A stretch of DNA of 64,000 nt from Planctomycetota bacterium. GTDB taxonomy: Bacteria; Planctomycetota; UBA1135. Positions 9,197 to 17,801 of the stretch are shown here, piece after piece. The notes below the pieces were generated by a model. It was not told the DNA's origin. It ran no database searches and was given only the letters and a program-made list of their open reading frames with translations. A program made the position numbers and the translations under genes. Each line of letters begins with the position of its first letter. Within the stretch, counting starts at the first letter, position 1. The stretch spans positions 124,001-188,000 of the forward strand of contig JAJFFC010000014.1 of assembly GCA_021776795.1 (NCBI GenBank), read 5' to 3'.

Positions 9197-11805
9197 GGTT
9201 CGAGGCCCCAGGTCGCTTCGCCACTCGAAACGGCACAACCGAAGAGTGAGAAGTTTTGACCAAGGTTGTGCAGCGATTGCAGGGCTAGGTATTCCTCGCC
9301 TTTTGCCAAGTTACGCGCAAAGCTTGAGACGTCTTCGAGGGCAATGATCTCTGCTTGCATCCATGATGGGCGTTCGGTCGGAGGGATGCGCAAGCCAAGC
9401 AACCACGAATCCACGCGATCGGCAAAGGCATCGGCTTCGCTAGCCCGGGGCAAGGCCGACCAAGAATTCATTTCTTCGGCTAGCGAAGAAAGGCCGTGGA
9501 GCAAATACAGAGACTCCATGCCGAGGTCTTTGCCATCCACACCGGCTTCCTCGACCAAAACGACATCGAGTAAGGCGCGCCAATCATCGGCCGAGGCAAA
9601 AGCTGTCCACGGATCGACCCGCGGCACCCGTTCGCCGCGCACTTGCACCAACAACGACAAGCCTTGTGGGCTGGCGCCTTGGGCGAAGGCTCGTTTGTGA
9701 TCGATGGGTTCGGTGATGGCCAAGTCTTGGCGCTCGGACAAGGTGCTTAACAACAACGCAGAGGAGACCGCTGCTTGCTGAAAGCCGATGACGCGGCTCG
9801 AAGCAACTTCGGCCAATCCAGGGTGTGGGCAATCTTTCGCGGCTTGAGATAAAGCTTGCCCAGCCGGTTCATAACCAAGGGTGGTCCAACCAGTGAGCAC
9901 GTCTTGATTCATACTTTGCAAGAGTGCCGCGCGCGCTTTGTCGAAGGCACGTTTGCGAGCATCTACCTCAGCAGTGTTGGCCTGATCTTCTAAGGCAGCC
10001 AAGGCAATGGCCCAGGCTGCGGGAGGATTGTCTGCGCCGACGTAGGATGCCGCTTGCTGCTCTCGTACCGAAAACGCCGAAACGAAATCCTCTTGGTCGA
10101 GATAGGCTTGGTGCTCCATGCTCCAAGTTTGGAATCCTTGACTCACGCTGCCCTCTAGCTTGGACCAAAGCGGAGCCAATCGTTCCGCTGGCAGATTAGC
10201 CACGCTCAACTGTTGATGTGCAAGGCCAAATGCTTGTTGCTCCAGAAGGGGATTCCAGCTCTCCTCGAAGGCAGCCAGCTGCTGCTGCAGAATTTCTTCT
10301 TCAGTCGGGCCTACATTCTCGACATTCTCCTCGGTAGGCAGATTGGCCAAGCGTTCCAACTCGGTCGCGACGCGCTCAGAAAATTCAGACTCCGGATAGC
10401 TTTCTGCAAAGGCCTCCAAGGCTGCAATCCTATCCGGCCCTTCGGGAATACCCATCGCTTGGGTGAAGACAAGTTCACGCTGGAGCTGTTCATTTTTGGC
10501 CTGTGCGGCCGCCGCTTCTTCCTCGCCGACCTTGACGATGACCTTTTCTGGTTCGGTTTTGGCCGGTGGACGGAAGGCGTAGAACAGGGCGGTGCCGATG
10601 GCACCAAGAGCAATCACGCTGACCGCAATAAACAGCAGCGGGCTACGCTTCCTCTCCAGAAGATCGTGGATTTGCTCCGCAACATCATGCGCATGTTGGG
10701 GCCGATCTTCTGGGGCTTTGGCCATGAGATCGTCGAGCAAATCTTGCACGCCAGCGGGAGCATCGGCACCAGCTTCCTTCAGTTGCGGGACCGGTTCGTC
10801 GCGGTGCCCGCGCAGAATATCCTTGACCGCAGCGCCATCAAAGGGCGTTTTGCCGGTCAGCAAGCGATACATGGTGCAGCCTAGGCTATAGAGGTCTGCG
10901 CGATGATCCACTGCGGCAGAGCCCAAGCATTCGGGCGCCATGAAGTGGGGGGTGCCGCCTGCCGATTCTTGCTCCAGCATATTGCGCGTGGCAGCCATGC
11001 CGAGGTCCGCCAGCTTGGCGCGACCATCCACGGTGAGCATGAGATTCTCAGGCTTGACATCGCGGTGCACCAAATGATGGTCTTCCGCAAAGGCCAGGGC
11101 CTCGGCGCAATCCAACAAGTAGGAAGAAGCTTCGGACCAAGGCAGGGGACCGACTTCTTTCAGTCGATCCTCCAAGTCGCCTGCAGGCACGATTTCCATC
11201 GAGAAAAAGTGCAGGCCCTGGTCATGACCGACGTCATAGACCTGAACCAAGTTTGGATGGGATAAACGACCTGCCGCTACGGCTTCGCGCTTAAAACTCG
11301 CCACCGCAAGCGGGGATTTCCGTGCGACCCCCGGGCTCAATACCTTAAGCGCAACTTCACGATCCAGCTTGAGTTGAAGAGCCCGGTACACCACACCCAC
11401 AGCACCGCTTCCGAGTCGCGACAAAATCCGGTAGCCACCGAGTTCCTTCCCGATCAAAGGGTCTTGGGTAGAGACCTCGCCATCGGCCTTGATTCGCCAA
11501 CGCGGCATGCCGTCGTAATGGGAGAAATCAACACTGGCATGCTTGCCGTAGGGAATCTCGAACTCGGTGAGGGCATCTTCCGGACCATCTGTGGAGCTTC
11601 GGTACAAACGCACCTCGCCACTGGCTTGTACCCATAGGCCCTGATCGCGGCCTGCAATCGTGAGTCCGTCTCGGTCCTTGGGAGCCTGGCCTAAGCGATC
11701 AGGAGCAGCATCTTCCCGCCATAGCAACCAAAGTGGGCTGCCACCGACGGCGAATGCGCCATCTTGATCATTGGCGGGTTCGCTCCATTGCAGACGACGA
11801 CTCAT
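9193..11805 (-). CDS. Transmembrane Ser/Thr protein kinase
   Basis: 870 residues. Residues 1-120 form an N-terminal region without a recognisable domain. Residues 124-385 are a Hanks-type kinase: glycine loop RLGSGAVGVVY, ATP lysine K154, catalytic HRDVKPEN at 247-254 (D249), DLG in place of DFG at 267-269, and an APE equivalent APE at 290-292. A membrane helix spans about 388-411. A helical extracytoplasmic region (about 415-870) shows tetratricopeptide-like or coiled stretches but no domain I can name. It is translationally coupled to yggS upstream and purN downstream by ATGA overlaps. The substrate is unknown. Kinases of this type are numerous in planctomycetes. Confidence 0.92.
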   Translation of the reverse strand: MSRRLQWSEPANDQDGAFAVGGSPLWLLWREDAAPDRLGQAPKDRDGLTIAGRDQGLWVQASGEVRLYRSSTDGPEDALTEFEIPYGKHASVDFSHYDGMPRWRIKADGEVSTQDPLIGKELGGYRILSRLGSGAVGVVYRALQLKLDREVALKVLSPGVARKSPLAVASFKREAVAAGRLSHPNLVQVYDVGHDQGLHFFSMEIVPAGDLEDRLKEVGPLPWSEASSYLLDCAEALAFAEDHHLVHRDVKPENLMLTVDGRAKLADLGMAATRNMLEQESAGGTPHFMAPECLGSAAVDHRADLYSLGCTMYRLLTGKTPFDGAAVKDILRGHRDEPVPQLKEAGADAPAGVQDLLDDLMAKAPEDRPQHAHDVAEQIHDLLERKRSPLLFIAVSVIALGAIGTALFYAFRPPAKTEPEKVIVKVGEEEAAAAQAKNEQLQRELVFTQAMGIPEGPDRIAALEAFAESYPESEFSERVATELERLANLPTEENVENVGPTEEEILQQQLAAFEESWNPLLEQQAFGLAHQQLSVANLPAERLAPLWSKLEGSVSQGFQTWSMEHQAYLDQEDFVSAFSVREQQAASYVGADNPPAAWAIALAALEDQANTAEVDARKRAFDKARAALLQSMNQDVLTGWTTLGYEPAGQALSQAAKDCPHPGLAEVASSRVIGFQQAAVSSALLLSTLSERQDLAITEPIDHKRAFAQGASPQGLSLLVQVRGERVPRVDPWTAFASADDWRALLDVVLVEEAGVDGKDLGMESLYLLHGLSSLAEEMNSWSALPRASEADAFADRVDSWLLGLRIPPTERPSWMQAEIIALEDVSSFARNLAKGEEYLALQSLHNLGQNFSLFGCAVSSGEATWGLEP

Positions 11806-12527
11806 ACGATTCCGTTCGCGGCCAAGGGGAAGATGGCCCGACCGACGCGTACTAGGGTAGCTCCCTCCTCGACCGCGGTCTCGTAATCTCCACTCATGCC
11901 CATGGATAGTTGAGCATCGGCGCCTAACTTGTTGGTTTGCAGGGCGTGCTCGAATCGTTCGCGCAGCGCTCGGAAGAGCGACCGCAGTTCTTCTCCCTCC
12001 ACATCCAACGGGGCAATGGTCATCAGGCCTGCGGCACGAAGCTGCGGGGTTTCCGCAATCCGGGCCAAGAGCGTTTCTAGCTCAGGCAGGGGACAGCCAT
12101 AGCGGCCATCCTCGGGGGCTAGGTTGACCTGAGCATAAACCGGGAGTGGCTCAGTGTGGCCTTCTTCCTCTAGCCGGCGCGCCAAGCGCTGCACCACCTT
12201 TGGCTCTCCGACCGCCTCGAAGACATCGGCCACGGAAATGGCGCGGCGAACCTTTTTGCCCTGCAGTGGCCCCAACAAATGCCAAGTGGCCTCTGGCAAG
12301 ACTTGCCGATGTTCCTCCAGGCGTTCCACCCGGTTATGGCCAAAGCGTCGATGCCCGGCTGCCCATGCCTCCTGCAGCGTGGCGGCAGTCGCGGTTTTGG
12401 CTACGGCAACCAAAACCACCGAGCCAGCCGCACGCCCACTGCGCGCCAAAGCGGCCTCGATGTGCCTTTGGATGTCCGCCAAGCGCTGTGCGGTGGGCGA
12501 AAGTGGTGGCGAAGGGGTGGGTGACAT
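11802..12527 (-). CDS. YggS family pyridoxal phosphate homeostasis protein
   Basis: 241 residues, the family's usual length. A PLP-binding lysine (K44) sits in VLVAVAKTAT. Other family motifs are the GHNRVERL segment (canonical GENYVQE), a 'WHLLGPLQGKK' strand (canonical WHFIGxLQxNK), and the C-terminal LSMGMSGDYETAVEEGATLVRVG with the phosphate-binding Ser and Arg. The fold is a monomeric type III PLP barrel that buffers free PLP and lacks known catalysis. It is the first gene of the yggS-kinase-purN operon and diverges from ald. Confidence 0.92.
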   Translation of the reverse strand: MSPTPSPPLSPTAQRLADIQRHIEAALARSGRAAGSVVLVAVAKTATAATLQEAWAAGHRRFGHNRVERLEEHRQVLPEATWHLLGPLQGKKVRRAISVADVFEAVGEPKVVQRLARRLEEEGHTEPLPVYAQVNLAPEDGRYGCPLPELETLLARIAETPQLRAAGLMTIAPLDVEGEELRSLFRALRERFEHALQTNKLGADAQLSMGMSGDYETAVEEGATLVRVGRAIFPLAANGIV

Positions 12528-12575
12528 TGGAGGAGATGGCTGGGCGGCGCTCGCTTAGAATGCGCGGCTTCCTGT

Positions 12576-12582
12576 AAGGAGG
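12576..12582 (+). promoter_or_regulatory. Strong Shine-Dalgarno of ald
   Basis: AAGGAGG lies 7 nt before the ATG at 12590. Such a full-length site is rare in this window and fixes the start of ald. A TAGAAT -10-like hexamer at 12556-12561 lies upstream. Confidence 0.75.
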
Positions 12583-12589
12583 TCTCCCC

Positions 12590-13708
12590 ATGATTCTCGG
12601 TGTCCCTAAAGAAATCAAGGTTTTGGAAGCGCGTGTGGCGATGACGCCCGCGGGTGTCCATGCACTCACCCAAGACGGCCATCAAGTTCTGGTCGAAAGT
12701 GGCGCCGGTGTTGGCAGCGGCTTTCCAGACCAAGAATACATCGAGGCTGGTGCCAGCATGCTCGCCGATGTCGACGAGTTGTGGCAACGCGCCGAAATGA
12801 TCTGCAAGGTCAAGGAGCCGCAGCCGGCCGAGGTCGCCCGTGCGCGCCCTGGGCAGATTGTCTTTACGTACTTCCACTTTGCGGCAGACGAGGAACTCAC
12901 CAAAGGCATGATGGCCAGTGGTGCCCATTGTTTTGCCTATGAAACCCTGGAAGTTGGCCGCACTCTGCCCTTGCTGACCCCCATGTCTGAAGTGGCTGGA
13001 CGTATGTCGGTGCAAGAGGGGGCCAAGGCTTTGCAGGCACCACAAGGCGGGCGCGGTGTCTTGCTCGGCGGCCTTCCTGGAGTCGCTCCATCACATGTGC
13101 TGGTCCTAGGCGGCGGCGTCGTCGGCACGCAAGCGGCCTATATGGCGGCGGGCTTGGGCGCACGAGTCACCATCATGGACTTGGACCTGGAGCGCATGCG
13201 TTATCTCGAAGACGTCATGCCCGACAACGTGACCACGCTCTACTCCAGCCCGCAGGCCATTCGCGAACAGTTGCCGCATACCGATCTGCTGATTGGCGCG
13301 GTGTTGATCCCAGGTGCCCGCGCGCCCAAGTTGGTCACCCGTGAAGACCTCAAGTTGATGCCGCCAGCTTCGGTATTGGTGGACGTCGCGGTGGACCAAG
13401 GGGGGTGCATTGAAACCTGCAAGCCCACCACGCACGAGAATCCGACCTATGAAGTCGAGGGCGTGATTCACTACTGCGTGGCCAATATGCCCGGCGCCGT
13501 CCCGCGCACCAGCACCTTTGGTCTGACTAATGCCACCTTGCCGTACACGCGAATGTTGGCGCGCATGGGCGCCAAAGAGGCCGTTCTTTCCGACAACCGC
13601 ATGGCCACTGCCGCCAACGTTCTTGCCGGCCAGCTGACTTATGCCGCCGTCGGCGAAGCCTTCAACCTGCCGAGCGCCGACGTGCTCGAGGTTGCGCAAA
13701 CTCTGTAA
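12590..13708 (+). CDS. ald: Alanine dehydrogenase
   Basis: 372 residues, the usual length. It catalyses NAD-dependent interconversion of L-alanine and pyruvate plus ammonia. The substrate residues known from the mycobacterial enzyme are at matching positions: R15, K75 and H96. The catalytic Asp is in VDVAVDQGG (near 270). The Rossmann motif is VLVLGGGVVGTQAAYMAAGLG. It is monocistronic in appearance, behind the strongest ribosome-binding site in the window, and diverges from yggS. A ten-base gap separates it from uppP. Confidence 0.96.
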   Translation: MILGVPKEIKVLEARVAMTPAGVHALTQDGHQVLVESGAGVGSGFPDQEYIEAGASMLADVDELWQRAEMICKVKEPQPAEVARARPGQIVFTYFHFAADEELTKGMMASGAHCFAYETLEVGRTLPLLTPMSEVAGRMSVQEGAKALQAPQGGRGVLLGGLPGVAPSHVLVLGGGVVGTQAAYMAAGLGARVTIMDLDLERMRYLEDVMPDNVTTLYSSPQAIREQLPHTDLLIGAVLIPGARAPKLVTREDLKLMPPASVLVDVAVDQGGCIETCKPTTHENPTYEVEGVIHYCVANMPGAVPRTSTFGLTNATLPYTRMLARMGAKEAVLSDNRMATAANVLAGQLTYAAVGEAFNLPSADVLEVAQTL

Positions 13709-13717
13709 CGCACCACG

Positions 13718-14524
13718 ATGGGCCCACTGACGATCGTCCTGATCTTGGCGATCCTCCAAGGCCTGACCGAGTACCTACCGGTCAGTTCTTCCGGTCATCT
13801 CGTATTAGGGCGCAGCTTCCTTCCAGGTGGCGAGCAACTCAGTACCAGTGCTGCGCTGGAAGTGTGGTTGCATTTAGGCACGCTATTCGCCGTTCTGTTG
13901 TTTTATCGGCGCCAAGTCGCCGCCCTCGCCGTGGGCGTCCTCGGCTTTGGCCCAGACATCCGCGCGCAACGCGTTCTATTTCTGCAGCTGGTTGTCGCCA
14001 CCATCCCAGCCGGCTTGGTGGGCCTACTGCTGGAAGATCAAATCGCCACTCTTTTTGCCGATCCGCGCTACGCCGCAACCGCTCTTCTGATTACCGGTTT
14101 CATTGTTTGGAGCACTAAAGGCGCGCCATCTGATGGCCGCTCCATCCGCCGCCTGACCTGGGGAGACGCGATTTGGATGGGCATCGCCCAAGCCTTTGCC
14201 ATCATTCCCGGCATTTCGCGCAGTGGTTCCACCATCGTCCTCGGCATGCGCCGCGGGCTGGCCGGCGACGCTGCGGCAACCTTCAGCTTCCTGTTGTCGA
14301 TTCCCGCCATTTTGGGCGCATTGGTGCTCAAACTGCCGGACATTCAAGCAGAGGAAAGCCTGACCACAACGGAGCTTTTGATTTCCCTGGTTGTGAGCTT
14401 CGGCGTCGGCATTGCTGCATTGGGCCTGCTGGTCTGGCTCACGCGGCGCCGTCGCCTATGGGTGTTCGCGCCCTACTGCTGGGTGGCAGGTTGCGCAGCG
14501 CTCCTATATAGCTGGCTAGCCTAG
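13718..14524 (+). CDS. uppP: Undecaprenyl-diphosphatase UppP (BacA)
   Basis: 268 residues, with about eight membrane segments. It dephosphorylates undecaprenyl pyrophosphate to recycle the lipid carrier for peptidoglycan and surface polysaccharide. Family motifs are the acidic QGLTE at 14-18 followed by YLPVSSSGHL (H27), and the second conserved loop PGISRSGSTI. It is preceded by ald and ends convergently with the lipoprotein amidase gene, sharing a CTAG stop overlap at 14521-14524. Both neighbours act on cell-wall metabolism. Confidence 0.97.
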   Translation: MGPLTIVLILAILQGLTEYLPVSSSGHLVLGRSFLPGGEQLSTSAALEVWLHLGTLFAVLLFYRRQVAALAVGVLGFGPDIRAQRVLFLQLVVATIPAGLVGLLLEDQIATLFADPRYAATALLITGFIVWSTKGAPSDGRSIRRLTWGDAIWMGIAQAFAIIPGISRSGSTIVLGMRRGLAGDAAATFSFLLSIPAILGALVLKLPDIQAEESLTTTELLISLVVSFGVGIAALGLLVWLTRRRRLWVFAPYCWVAGCAALLYSWLA

Positions 14525-15609
14525 TGCCAACGATTCCCGCTGTAGTTCCTGACCCAGGAAATCAGCGCTGGCCCCGGACATAGAGTGCCGGTGAACTTGC
14601 TGTGGTGATAGACATGCTTGCGCGGGATGTCGTAGGACTCGCGCAACTCTTCGACCGCCCGCTCCAAGGTGGCCATTTGCTTTTGGGTTGGTGCCTGGGC
14701 GACATGGTATTCCGCCGAACGCTCGGGCTGCCCGACAAAGTTGCCAATCACACAGATGCCGATATTGCCGATGTTATTGGTGCCGGTTGCATGTGCACCC
14801 TGGCGATCAATCGGTCGCCCTTCAATCAAGCGGCCTTCGCGATCAATCAGGTAGTGATAGCCGACGTCGGCCCAACCTTTATCATTTTGATGCAAGCGTT
14901 GAATAAACTGCATTTGGCTGGCTGTTTGCGCCCGCGAGCTTCCTTCAAATGGCTCTGCAGTGTGGTGCACCGTGATGCGATACGGCGTGACCATCGGGTC
15001 CCAGTTCGACTTCATGGGTGCCGCTCTCCATTCCGCGCGGGTCATGTCGACCTGAATCGGTGCATTGGAATCCTTCGGCGCCGAAGCCACCTGCACTTGG
15101 CCATGATTGGAGGGCAACCAGTTATCGGCCTGGGGCGCATAGGCCAGGAGGTCGGCCGAAACCGTGCGGCCCTGACTTGCCGCAATCAGGTAGCGCACTT
15201 CACCTTGGGCGCGCATATCTAAATCACCCAGAGCCTTTTCCAGATGAGGCACTGCCAATCCCACCCGATCGTCGAGCAAGTAGCTCAAGCCAATGCCGCG
15301 TTCCGCCCGTGCCATTTCGCTGGCCGAGACCTTGGCGCCGAGGACTTCATAAAAGGCCTGGCGGGCCTCGGTAGATTCGCGCAACTCCAAATGCAGCTCG
15401 CCCATGAGTAATCGCGCCTCGGCATGGTCGGCGGGGCCCAAACCGGAGAGTTGGTTTTGCCACCAGTCCAGCCGCCCAGCGGCATCTAGGGAGGCCGGGG
15501 GAGAGGCGACAGGAGGCTCCAGGCCGCGTGTGACCTGCCGCTGGACAGGGGCCGCACAGGCCACCAACAGGAGCAGAATGGGGAGCAATTGGACCAGGCG
15601 GTGCGGCAT
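14521..15609 (-). CDS. Lipoprotein N-acetylmuramoyl-L-alanine amidase
   Basis: 362 residues. A lipoprotein signal ends in the lipobox LLLVAC (Cys18), so it should be membrane-anchored. Residues about 20-195 form a helical, TPR-like region. Residues about 210-355 are an amidase_2/PGRP domain: zinc ligand His in ITVHHTAEP, the YHYLIDREGRLIEGR segment, and the second His and the Cys-containing loop in HVYHHSKFTGTLCPGP. It cleaves the MurNAc to L-Ala bond of peptidoglycan. It diverges from tmk and converges with uppP at overlapping stops. Confidence 0.9.
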   Translation of the reverse strand: MPHRLVQLLPILLLLVACAAPVQRQVTRGLEPPVASPPASLDAAGRLDWWQNQLSGLGPADHAEARLLMGELHLELRESTEARQAFYEVLGAKVSASEMARAERGIGLSYLLDDRVGLAVPHLEKALGDLDMRAQGEVRYLIAASQGRTVSADLLAYAPQADNWLPSNHGQVQVASAPKDSNAPIQVDMTRAEWRAAPMKSNWDPMVTPYRITVHHTAEPFEGSSRAQTASQMQFIQRLHQNDKGWADVGYHYLIDREGRLIEGRPIDRQGAHATGTNNIGNIGICVIGNFVGQPERSAEYHVAQAPTQKQMATLERAVEELRESYDIPRKHVYHHSKFTGTLCPGPALISWVRNYSGNRWH

Positions 15610-15668
15610 TGCCCCAGACTAACCGTTTAGCCCACGGGATTTCTAGTGCGCGCTCGTAGGATATCGCC

Positions 15669-16292
15669 ATGCAGGCTGGATTCTGGGTCCTCGAAGGCAT
15701 TGATGGGTGTGGCAAAAGCACCCAGGCCAAGCTTTTGTGCCAGACCCTGAAAGCTGCAGGCCGACGTCCGCTGCACCTGCGCGAACCCGGCTCTACCGCC
15801 TTGGGCGAAGGTCTGCGCCGACTCTTGCTGGAGCCTGGCCGCAGCGACTGGGACGCTCGCGCCGAGGCCCTGGTGTTCTTCGCCGCCCGCCGCGAACTTC
15901 TGGTCAAGGAGATTCGACCGGCTCTCGCCGCCGGGCGCGATGTGGTCTGCGAACGCTTCACCGGTTCCACCTACGCCTACCAAGGCCAGGACTCTGCCGC
16001 CGAGGCTGCGTGGATCCTGGATTTGGATCGACTGGTGGTGGGAGACGATCAGCCACACCTGCATCTCATCTTGGATTTGAATCCAGAGGAGTCCTTTGCC
16101 AGGGTGGGGCGTGAAGCTCCCAAAGACGCCTTTGAAACCCGTGGCGTCGCCTTCCAGCAAAAAGTTCGCGAAGCCTACTTACGTTTCGCTCACGAGAAGG
16201 GATCCACCGCAGCCGTCCTCAAGGTGGGTGGGCGCAGTATTGAAGACATCGCCCAAGAGGTTGGCGAAGCCGTGGAGAGGGCTCGTCCATGA
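15669..16292 (+). CDS. tmk: Thymidylate kinase
   Basis: 207 residues. It phosphorylates dTMP to dTDP. The P-loop is EGIDGCGKST at 9-18, the dTMP-binding REPGST loop follows, and DRx corresponds to ERFTGSTYAYQG. A -10-like TAGGAT at 15657-15662 ends 6 nt before the ATG, so the message may be nearly leaderless. It is coupled by ATGA to holB, a common bacterial pairing. Confidence 0.95.
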   Translation: MQAGFWVLEGIDGCGKSTQAKLLCQTLKAAGRRPLHLREPGSTALGEGLRRLLLEPGRSDWDARAEALVFFAARRELLVKEIRPALAAGRDVVCERFTGSTYAYQGQDSAAEAAWILDLDRLVVGDDQPHLHLILDLNPEESFARVGREAPKDAFETRGVAFQQKVREAYLRFAHEKGSTAAVLKVGGRSIEDIAQEVGEAVERARP

Positions 16293-17227
16293 GTGGCGCA
16301 AAGCTTCTCGCGGAGCGCTTTCAGCAAGAAATGGAGCGCGATCACATTGCCGATGCTTATTTGCTAGTCGGCAATGCCGCCCAAGCCTTACAAGAAGCGG
16401 CACTGGGCTGTGCTTCCCAATTGCTCCACGCCGAAGGCCAGATTGAGCAACACGCCGACCTCGTGATTTTTGATCCCGCGGAACTTGGCGTCGATGGTTT
16501 GCGTGTGGAGCACATCACGCACCGCAAAGAAGGGGTTTCCTGTCTAGAGGAAGCCCTGCGCTATCGACCGGTGGTGAGCAAACACCGCGCGGTATTGTTA
16601 TTTGGTGCCGATCGCATGACCGCAGATGCGCACGCAGCCTTGTTAAAAACGACGGAAGAACCACCGGCCGATACCGTGTTGTTCTTCACCGCACGCGAAT
16701 TGCATGGCTTGAGCCCCGCCCTTCGTTCGCGCTGCCGCATCTGGCGAGTGCCGCAAGTTCCCGCTACCGACCTCGAACCCAAAGCCGCGGCCATGGGCAT
16801 TGATGCCGATGCCTGGCAGCTCTTATTGCAGGTCTATGGCAGTGGAGAGGGGGTGCTCGATACCAGCTCAGCCGACCGTGAGTTTTTGCTCGAACAGCAC
16901 CCTAGCCTCGTGAACTGGCTTGGCGGACAAGGAGACTGGTCCTGGTGTGTCGTGCCCGAGGCCTCGAAACTGGCCGAGCAGCGACGATTGGCCGGGCTTT
17001 TGTTGCAGGCTGCCCGGGCCTGGCTCATCACCCCTGATGCCCAAATCCGCTCCACCTCCCAGGCCGGCCCCTACAACGCCGACGAGGCAACCTGGGAACT
17101 CCATCGGGAAAGCCGTGTACAGTGGATGGAAGAAGCCCTGGATGACCTCTTCGGTCAGGTTTCTCCGGCATTAGTTTTGGCTTCTTTGGCGCAACGCGAG
17201 CGGAGTTCCCCGGAACCGGCTTCCTAG
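16289..17227 (+). CDS. holB: DNA polymerase III delta' subunit (HolB-like)
   Basis: 312 residues. It is recognised by the clamp-loader core VVSKHRAVLLFGADRMTADAHAALLKTTEEPP and the 'SRCRIW' sensor region (canonical SRCQ). It should serve as the non-catalytic clamp-loader subunit. The P-loop is absent (LLVGNAAQA), as is usual for delta'. The four-cysteine zinc knuckle after the first strand of typical HolB is missing too. It overlaps tmk by ATGA, a widely conserved arrangement that supports the assignment despite weak sequence. Confidence 0.85.
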   Translation: MSGAKLLAERFQQEMERDHIADAYLLVGNAAQALQEAALGCASQLLHAEGQIEQHADLVIFDPAELGVDGLRVEHITHRKEGVSCLEEALRYRPVVSKHRAVLLFGADRMTADAHAALLKTTEEPPADTVLFFTARELHGLSPALRSRCRIWRVPQVPATDLEPKAAAMGIDADAWQLLLQVYGSGEGVLDTSSADREFLLEQHPSLVNWLGGQGDWSWCVVPEASKLAEQRRLAGLLLQAARAWLITPDAQIRSTSQAGPYNADEATWELHRESRVQWMEEALDDLFGQVSPALVLASLAQRERSSPEPAS

Positions 17228-17369
17228 CGGAGTGCCTGCTGGAAAGAGCTTAGCTCGCTAGCCTGATTTGCGATATCCTAGATGGCGTGGGAGCCAGAAT
17301 TCCCCGTCTTTTCCCGGCATATTCTCCACCTAAGAGCCCGATAGGTAGTCGTGGGGAGACAGACCGCGC
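17228..17369. other. 142-bp intergenic stretch, no clear feature
   Basis: The segment between holB and the Minf_1886 gene has no strong promoter, hairpin with T-run or RNA gene that I can support. The following gene is preceded by GGGGAGA at 17352-17358. Confidence 0.5.
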
Positions 17370-17801
17370 ATGGAAGACAGTAAGCTTCAGCCACTGATTC
17401 GGCAGACCAGAATTTTGCATCAGCGCCGCTATGCGGAGGCTGCCTACTATTTCGTGCTGGAAGCTCTGGATTACACGATTTTTCTCGCTGGCCGAGGTGG
17501 CCAAGGAGCCCAGGAGTCCCGCCTCAGCGAAGACAAGGGCTCAGAGAGCTCTGGCCGGCACATCAGCCCGCATGAACTTCTCAGCGGCATCCGCCGCTAT
17601 GCCCGTGAAGAGTTTGGCCCACTAGCTCCCTATGCTTTCCGCAGCTGGGGGGTCGAGACGACAGAAGATTTCGGTACCATCGTCTTTCAGATGTGTGAAA
17701 CCGGATTGCTGAAGAAGACCGACCGCGATCGTCCACAGGACTTCGCCAATGGTTTTGATTTCCAGCAAGCCTTCGTCGACTCCGACCATAGTGGTGCATG
17801 A
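17370..17801 (+). CDS. Minf_1886 family protein
   Basis: 143 residues. The sequence matches the Minf_1886 family of PVC and other bacteria: an N-terminal ILHQRRYAEAAYYFVLEALDYT helix, the 'RHISPHELLSGIRRYAREEFGP' block, and the C-terminal 'RSWGVETTEDFGTIVFQMCETGLL'. The function is unknown. No signal peptide or membrane segment is visible, so it is probably cytosolic. It is coupled by ATGA with the next gene, an AI-2E family permease. Confidence 0.85.
   Translation: MEDSKLQPLIRQTRILHQRRYAEAAYYFVLEALDYTIFLAGRGGQGAQESRLSEDKGSESSGRHISPHELLSGIRRYAREEFGPLAPYAFRSWGVETTEDFGTIVFQMCETGLLKKTDRDRPQDFANGFDFQQAFVDSDHSGA

Noticed and set aside
12146-12577. Plus-strand frames opposite yggS
   Set aside because: They are shadows of yggS, which has all family motifs; no ribosome-binding site or homology supports them.
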